From: Methanomassiliicoccaceae archaeon
GTDB lineage: Archaea > Thermoplasmatota > Thermoplasmata > Methanomassiliicoccales > Methanomethylophilaceae
Reading direction: 5' to 3'
DNA length: 17,945 nt
NCBI GenBank assembly: GCA_009780795.1
Contig: WQZJ01000011.1
Coordinates: forward strand, 1-17,945
The translations under genes and the position numbers were made by a program. This document shows, one piece after another, positions 14,810 through 17,945 of this stretch (the stretch's first letter is position 1; each line of letters begins with the position of its first letter). The notes beneath the pieces were generated by a model that was not told the origin of the DNA, did not search any database, and saw only the letters and a program-made list of their open reading frames with translations.

Positions 14810-14964
14810 CAGTGAGTAGGCGATGCTGTGAAACTAGCAATCCCATGCTGACGGTACCATAACAGGAAACCGCCGGCTCGCATACGATCTATTGTCCGCA
14901 CTGTGGGCGGACGGACCGTTACACGCACGCCGATCCCAATCTCGATAATGAGGTGTGCAGAACG
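14810..14964 (+). other. GC-rich 5' leader of the surface-protein gene
   Basis: This leader is clearly GC-richer than the preceding intergenic DNA. It contains the hairpin GTCCGC/GCGGAC (14894-14912) and ends with the ribosome binding site GAGGTG (14950-14955), nine bases before ATG 14965. The frame of that ATG is open back to 14863 and reads YCPHCGRTDRYTH, a zinc-knuckle-like string, but it has no ATG start there. It may be a structured regulatory leader or the remnant of another gene. Confidence 0.3.
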
Positions 14965-17945
14965 ATGAAATACAAGAAGTCTGTAATGGCGGCGTTCGCG
15001 GTCTCGGTTCTTTTGGTCGCTTCGCTGGCGGCCTTTCTGCCGAACGACGCAGAAATGGGGGGGGGGAAAGCTATCCACTTAGCAATCCCGGGTACATCCC
15101 GGTAACCGGTATAACGGGTCTGCCTAACACGGCACAGGTCGGAATTCCGCTGAATCTTACGGGTACGGTAGACCCGTTCGGCGCCACTCTTGACAACATA
15201 ACGTGGCGTATAGTCAATCAGGGAACAACGGGCGCGACAATATCCGGGAACCAGTTCAACGCCACCAGCGATGGGACGGCGACGGTCTCGGCAACCATAC
15301 ATTACGATCAGTTCGTCACGATAGCAAGCGGACTCAGTCATTCATTGGGCATCAGGGTCGACGGTACACTATGGGCGTGGGGATTGAACACCAGCGGTCA
15401 GCTCGGCGACGGTACAAATGTGAACAAGACCGCGCCGGTTCAAATAGGTACGGACACCGACTGGGCAACGGTAGCGGCCGGAAGCCAACACTCATTGGCA
15501 ACCAAGACCGACGGCACTCTATGGGCATGGGGCAATAACGGAGAAGGTCAGCTCGGCTTCGCCCCCTACATCACGCTCAATCCCACACCTGTTAAAGTAG
15601 GGGCGGATACAAACTGGGCATCGGCAGTGACCGGAGAATTTCATTCATTTGCGATCAAGACCGACGGCGCCCTGTGGGGATGGGGCAGAAACACTGTAGG
15701 TCAACTTGGTCTAGGTTATACCTCTACTTTTTTTGTCGGCTTACCGACTCAGGTAGGGACGGATACCAACTGGGCGTCGCTATCGGGCGGAAACGGCCAT
15801 ACAATTGCCCTCAAGACCAACGGCACCCTGTGGGGATGGGGCGGCAATGCCTCCGGACAGGTCGGTCAAGGCGCAACAGGGGGCACCTATCACTCTCCGA
15901 CCCAAATAGGGACAGATAACAATTGGGCATGGATATCAACTGGAGGCGCTACCACATTTGCAATCAAGACCAACGGCACCCTGTGGGCATGTGGAAGCTC
16001 TCAATTCGGTAGAATCGGTAACGGCGATATTGCCAACAATACGTACCCCTCTCTGCTACAGGTAGGAACGGATACGAACTGGGCAACGGTGGCGGGCGGA
16101 TTGTATCACGGAGTGGCCACCAAGACCGACGGCACCGTGTGGGGGTGGGGTGCGAATCTCACTCGCTCGATCGGTGACGGCACAACCACACAAAGGCCCA
16201 CACCGGTTCCGGCAACAACAGTAGGAACCGGTTTCGTCGCGGTATTCGCCGGAACTGACTTCTCACTCGGTTTGATGGCCGACGGCTCTCTGAAGGGATG
16301 GGGTCGGAACGATAGTGGCCAGACCGGCACTGGCCTGGCCCCTAACATCAACAGCCCTGGCTATGTATTTGAAGCACCGGTTCCCATGTGGGAATCGATA
16401 GCGGCCGGGAGCGAATACACATTAGCCATCAAGACCAACGGCACCCTGTGGGCATGGGGTCAGAACACTTACGGTAAGCTGGGTGACGGCACAACCACAC
16501 AAAGGAACTCACCAGTCCAGATAGGGACTGATGCCGATTGGAAATCAGTAGATGCCGGAATAGACCATACAATAGCCATCAAGACCGACGGTACCCTGTG
16601 GGCATGGGGTCGTAACAACAACGGTCAGATCGGTCAAGGCGGAACAGGGGGCAACTATTACTCTCCGACCCAAGTAGGAACGGATACCAACTGGGCATCA
16701 ATATCAGCCGGAGATAATCACGCTCTTGCCATGAAGACCAACGGCACCCTATGGGCATGGGGTCAGAACAACTCTGGTCAGCTCGGTGACAACACACCCA
16801 TAGACAAAAATTCACCTGTTCAGGTAGGAACGGACACCAACTGGGCATCGGTATCGGCCGGAGGGAGACATTCGTTGGGTATCAAGACCGACGGTACCCT
16901 GTGGGCATGGGGCACTAACGGAGAAGGTCAGATCGGTGACACTACAACCACACAAAGGAACTTACCAGTCCCGATAGGATCGGCAACCGACTGGGCATCG
17001 GTATCGGCCGGAGGGAGACATTCGTTGGGTATCAAGACCGACGGTACCCTGTGGGCATGGGGTCAGAACAACACTAATCAGCTCGGCGACAACACAAATC
17101 TAAATAGGAACGTACCGACCCGGATAGGGTCGGCAACCGATTGGGCATCGGTATCGGCCGGAGATAATCACTCAATGGGCATCAGGACCAACGGTGACCT
17201 GTGGGGATGGGGTGTGAACGGCGACGGTCGGGTCAATGGTGGATTGCAAAACAGACCTGCACCAGTTCTTGTAGGGACAGGCTTTGAATCGGTATCGGCC
17301 GGAGGCAATCACACAGCAACCATCAAGATCGACGGATCGGCGTGGACATGGGGTCGGAACCTTAACGGTCAACTAGGTGATGGTACGACCACGAACAAAT
17401 TCACCACCAGAGTAAGTTATGTGCCTCATTTCACGACGACCTTCAACATCAATGTGACAAGCGGCAACAATGTCACGCTTAACTTCGCAGGCACGGGACA
17501 GGTCGACGTGACCGTCGGTACGGCGGCGCCGCAGACCCTCTCGGGTCCGGGACCTCATGTGATAACCGTCCCTACGAACGAGACGATAACGCTGACGGCC
17601 GATCCGACGAATTTCGTCGGCTGGTCCGGTCACAAGCCGTCGAATTCGTTAGAGATATCGTTCACTCCAATCGATGACGTATCCGTCACGGCAACGTTCG
17701 ATTCTAACGGCAACAGGACGCTCGATCTCACGATAGCGGGAACGGGTGTTGTGAGCGTCAACGGCATAACGTACGACGACAGCGATATACTGTACTTCCC
17801 CGTAGGAGTACAGGTCCTGCTCGCCATACCTGTCACGACGAACTTCGTCGGCTGGTCCGGTGCCGTCACGCATAACTCGGCTTTCGCATCGATCATAACG
17901 GACGTGAACAAATCGGTCACAGCTACTTTCGACTCATTGGGCAAC
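14965..17945 (+). CDS. Exported RCC1-propeller/InlB-repeat surface protein, frame-shifted at poly-G, 3' end cut
   Basis: This is a large secreted, probably cell-surface protein of unknown ligand. ATG 14965 with GAGGTG upstream starts a signal peptide: basic MKYKK, hydrophobic core AAFAVSVLLVASLAAF, then PNDAEMGGG. In this frame TAA follows at 15103 after 46 codons. The rest lies in another frame, open from the G10 tract (15057-15066) to the window end without a stop. One added G, or two removed, joins them into at least 994 residues. Order after the tract: Ig-like domain (VTGITGLPNTAQVGIPLNLT onward), 14 RCC1-type repeats, then two InlB-B-like repeats each with FVGWSG and ending TATFDS. A C-terminal anchor is expected beyond the window. 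The frame break is either a phase-variable switch in the OFF state or a sequencing error. Confidence 0.8.
15057..15066 (+). repeat. G10 homopolymer at the signal-peptide junction
   Basis: Ten consecutive G begin with the G of an in-frame ATG codon just behind the signal peptide. Lengths of 8 or 11 put the propeller protein in frame with the signal peptide; 9 and 10 do not. In frame, the tract encodes glycines in a linker, where length changes should be tolerated. Confidence 0.85.
15090..15311 (+). other. Ig-like (Big-type) domain of the surface protein
   Basis: The stretch runs from the YIPVTGITGLPNTAQVG opening through NITWRIVNQGTTGATISG to GTATVSATIHYDQF. The GLP-n-TAQVG opening, central W and final GTATVSA are typical of bacterial Ig-like repeats in adhesins. 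Confidence 0.6.
16841..16912 (+). repeat. 72-bp perfect direct repeat, copy 1 (blade 11)
   Basis: This copy is identical to 16991-17062, exactly 150 bp (50 codons) downstream. It covers the WASVSAGGRHSLGI to LWAWG part of the unit. Identity at silent positions marks a recent duplication or gene conversion. Confidence 0.9.
16991..17062 (+). repeat. 72-bp perfect direct repeat, copy 2 (blade 12)
   Basis: Second copy of the 72-bp sequence at 16841-16912. Blade 13 repeats its first part once more (about 17141-17164) before diverging. Confidence 0.9.
17434..17936 (+). repeat. Two InlB-B-like repeats at the C-terminal side
   Basis: Two units, about 17460-17703 and 17710-17936, each run from a GTG-x-V-x-V strand through an NFVGWSG turn to SVTATFDS. 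These resemble divergent InlB B-repeats, which act as stalks in cell-wall proteins. The second unit ends at the window edge, so more copies or an anchor probably follow. Confidence 0.6.

Larger units (their letters stand above)
15312..17424 (+). repeat. Fourteen RCC1-type repeats (two seven-bladed propellers inferred)
   Basis: The unit is roughly W-A-S-V-S-A-G-x-x-H-S-L-A-I-K-T-D-G-T-L-W-A-W-G-x-N-x-x-G-Q-L-G-D followed by a variable loop and P-x-Q-V-G-T-D. The LWAWG Trp (or its equivalent) falls at 15372, 15522, 15675, 15831, 15984, 16140, 16293 (Lys), 16449, 16599, 16752, 16902, 17052, 17202 and 17343, so units are 47-52 residues. RCC1 domains have seven blades; fourteen units would give two. 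The loops between GQLGD and P-x-Q vary most. Most units are alike at the DNA level, pointing to internal duplication. Confidence 0.85.

Noticed and set aside
15728..15734. T7 run inside blade 3 as a second slippage switch
   Set aside because: The frame continues normally through it and seven T is not exceptional; no break is associated with it.
15203..15919. Short plus-strand frames in the RCC1 region (Gly/His/Arg-rich)
   Set aside because: They are off-frame readings of the RCC1 repeats; the true frame shows the LWAWG and GQLGD pattern without a stop to the window end.
15312..17424. Regularly spaced repeats considered as a CRISPR array or minisatellite
   Set aside because: The 141-156 bp units keep one reading frame and encode RCC1 blades, and vary at silent sites; there are no short identical repeats with unique spacers.

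Overview
This looks like a methanogen-type archaeal chromosome segment, most likely Thermoplasmata of the Methanomassiliicoccales kind. The evidence is archaeal EF-2, EF-1A and S10 proteins, the archaeal (non-DAHP) route into the shikimate pathway, a GHMP-type shikimate kinase, TATA boxes about 25 bp upstream of several start codons (leaderless-style promoters), and no TAG stop among the intact genes. The lineage is an inference from these features; no marker gene for methanogenesis lies in the window.

Left part (1-3.9 kb, + strand): the end of the archaeal str-type translation operon, with EF-2 (5' end cut by the window), EF-1A with its own promoter, and ribosomal protein S10. It closes with a perfect hairpin capped by a UUCG loop. 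Next (3.9-4.7 kb) is a small AT-richer island: a short antitoxin-like gene, split by a one-base frame disruption, overlaps a GNAT acetyltransferase gene. A leaderless ilvD (dihydroxy-acid dehydratase) follows at 4.76-6.41 kb.

Centre (6.5-13.9 kb, - strand): one compact seven-gene operon, read from right to left: ADTH synthase, 3-dehydroquinate synthase II, a fused 3-dehydroquinate dehydratase/shikimate dehydrogenase, GHMP shikimate kinase, EPSP synthase, chorismate synthase, and chorismate mutase/prephenate dehydrogenase. Together they run from the ADTH precursor through chorismate and prephenate toward tyrosine. Every gene junction is overlapping or only a few bases wide, so translation is probably coupled. 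A winged-helix regulator gene lies just upstream on the same strand with its own promoter and a U-rich terminator.

Right part (14.45-17.95 kb): about 500 bp of intergenic DNA with promoters, a 23-bp imperfect repeat next to the TATA boxes of both flanking genes, and a GC-rich leader. Then comes a large exported, probably surface-anchored protein that runs off the window: signal peptide, Ig-like domain, 14 RCC1-type propeller repeats (enough for two seven-bladed propellers), and two InlB-B-like repeats.

The most interesting signal is in this last gene. The signal peptide and the rest of the protein are in different frames, and they meet exactly at a run of ten G. Eight or eleven G would restore the frame. 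This is the architecture of a phase-variable (slipped-strand) ON/OFF switch in a surface protein; a homopolymer sequencing error is the main alternative.
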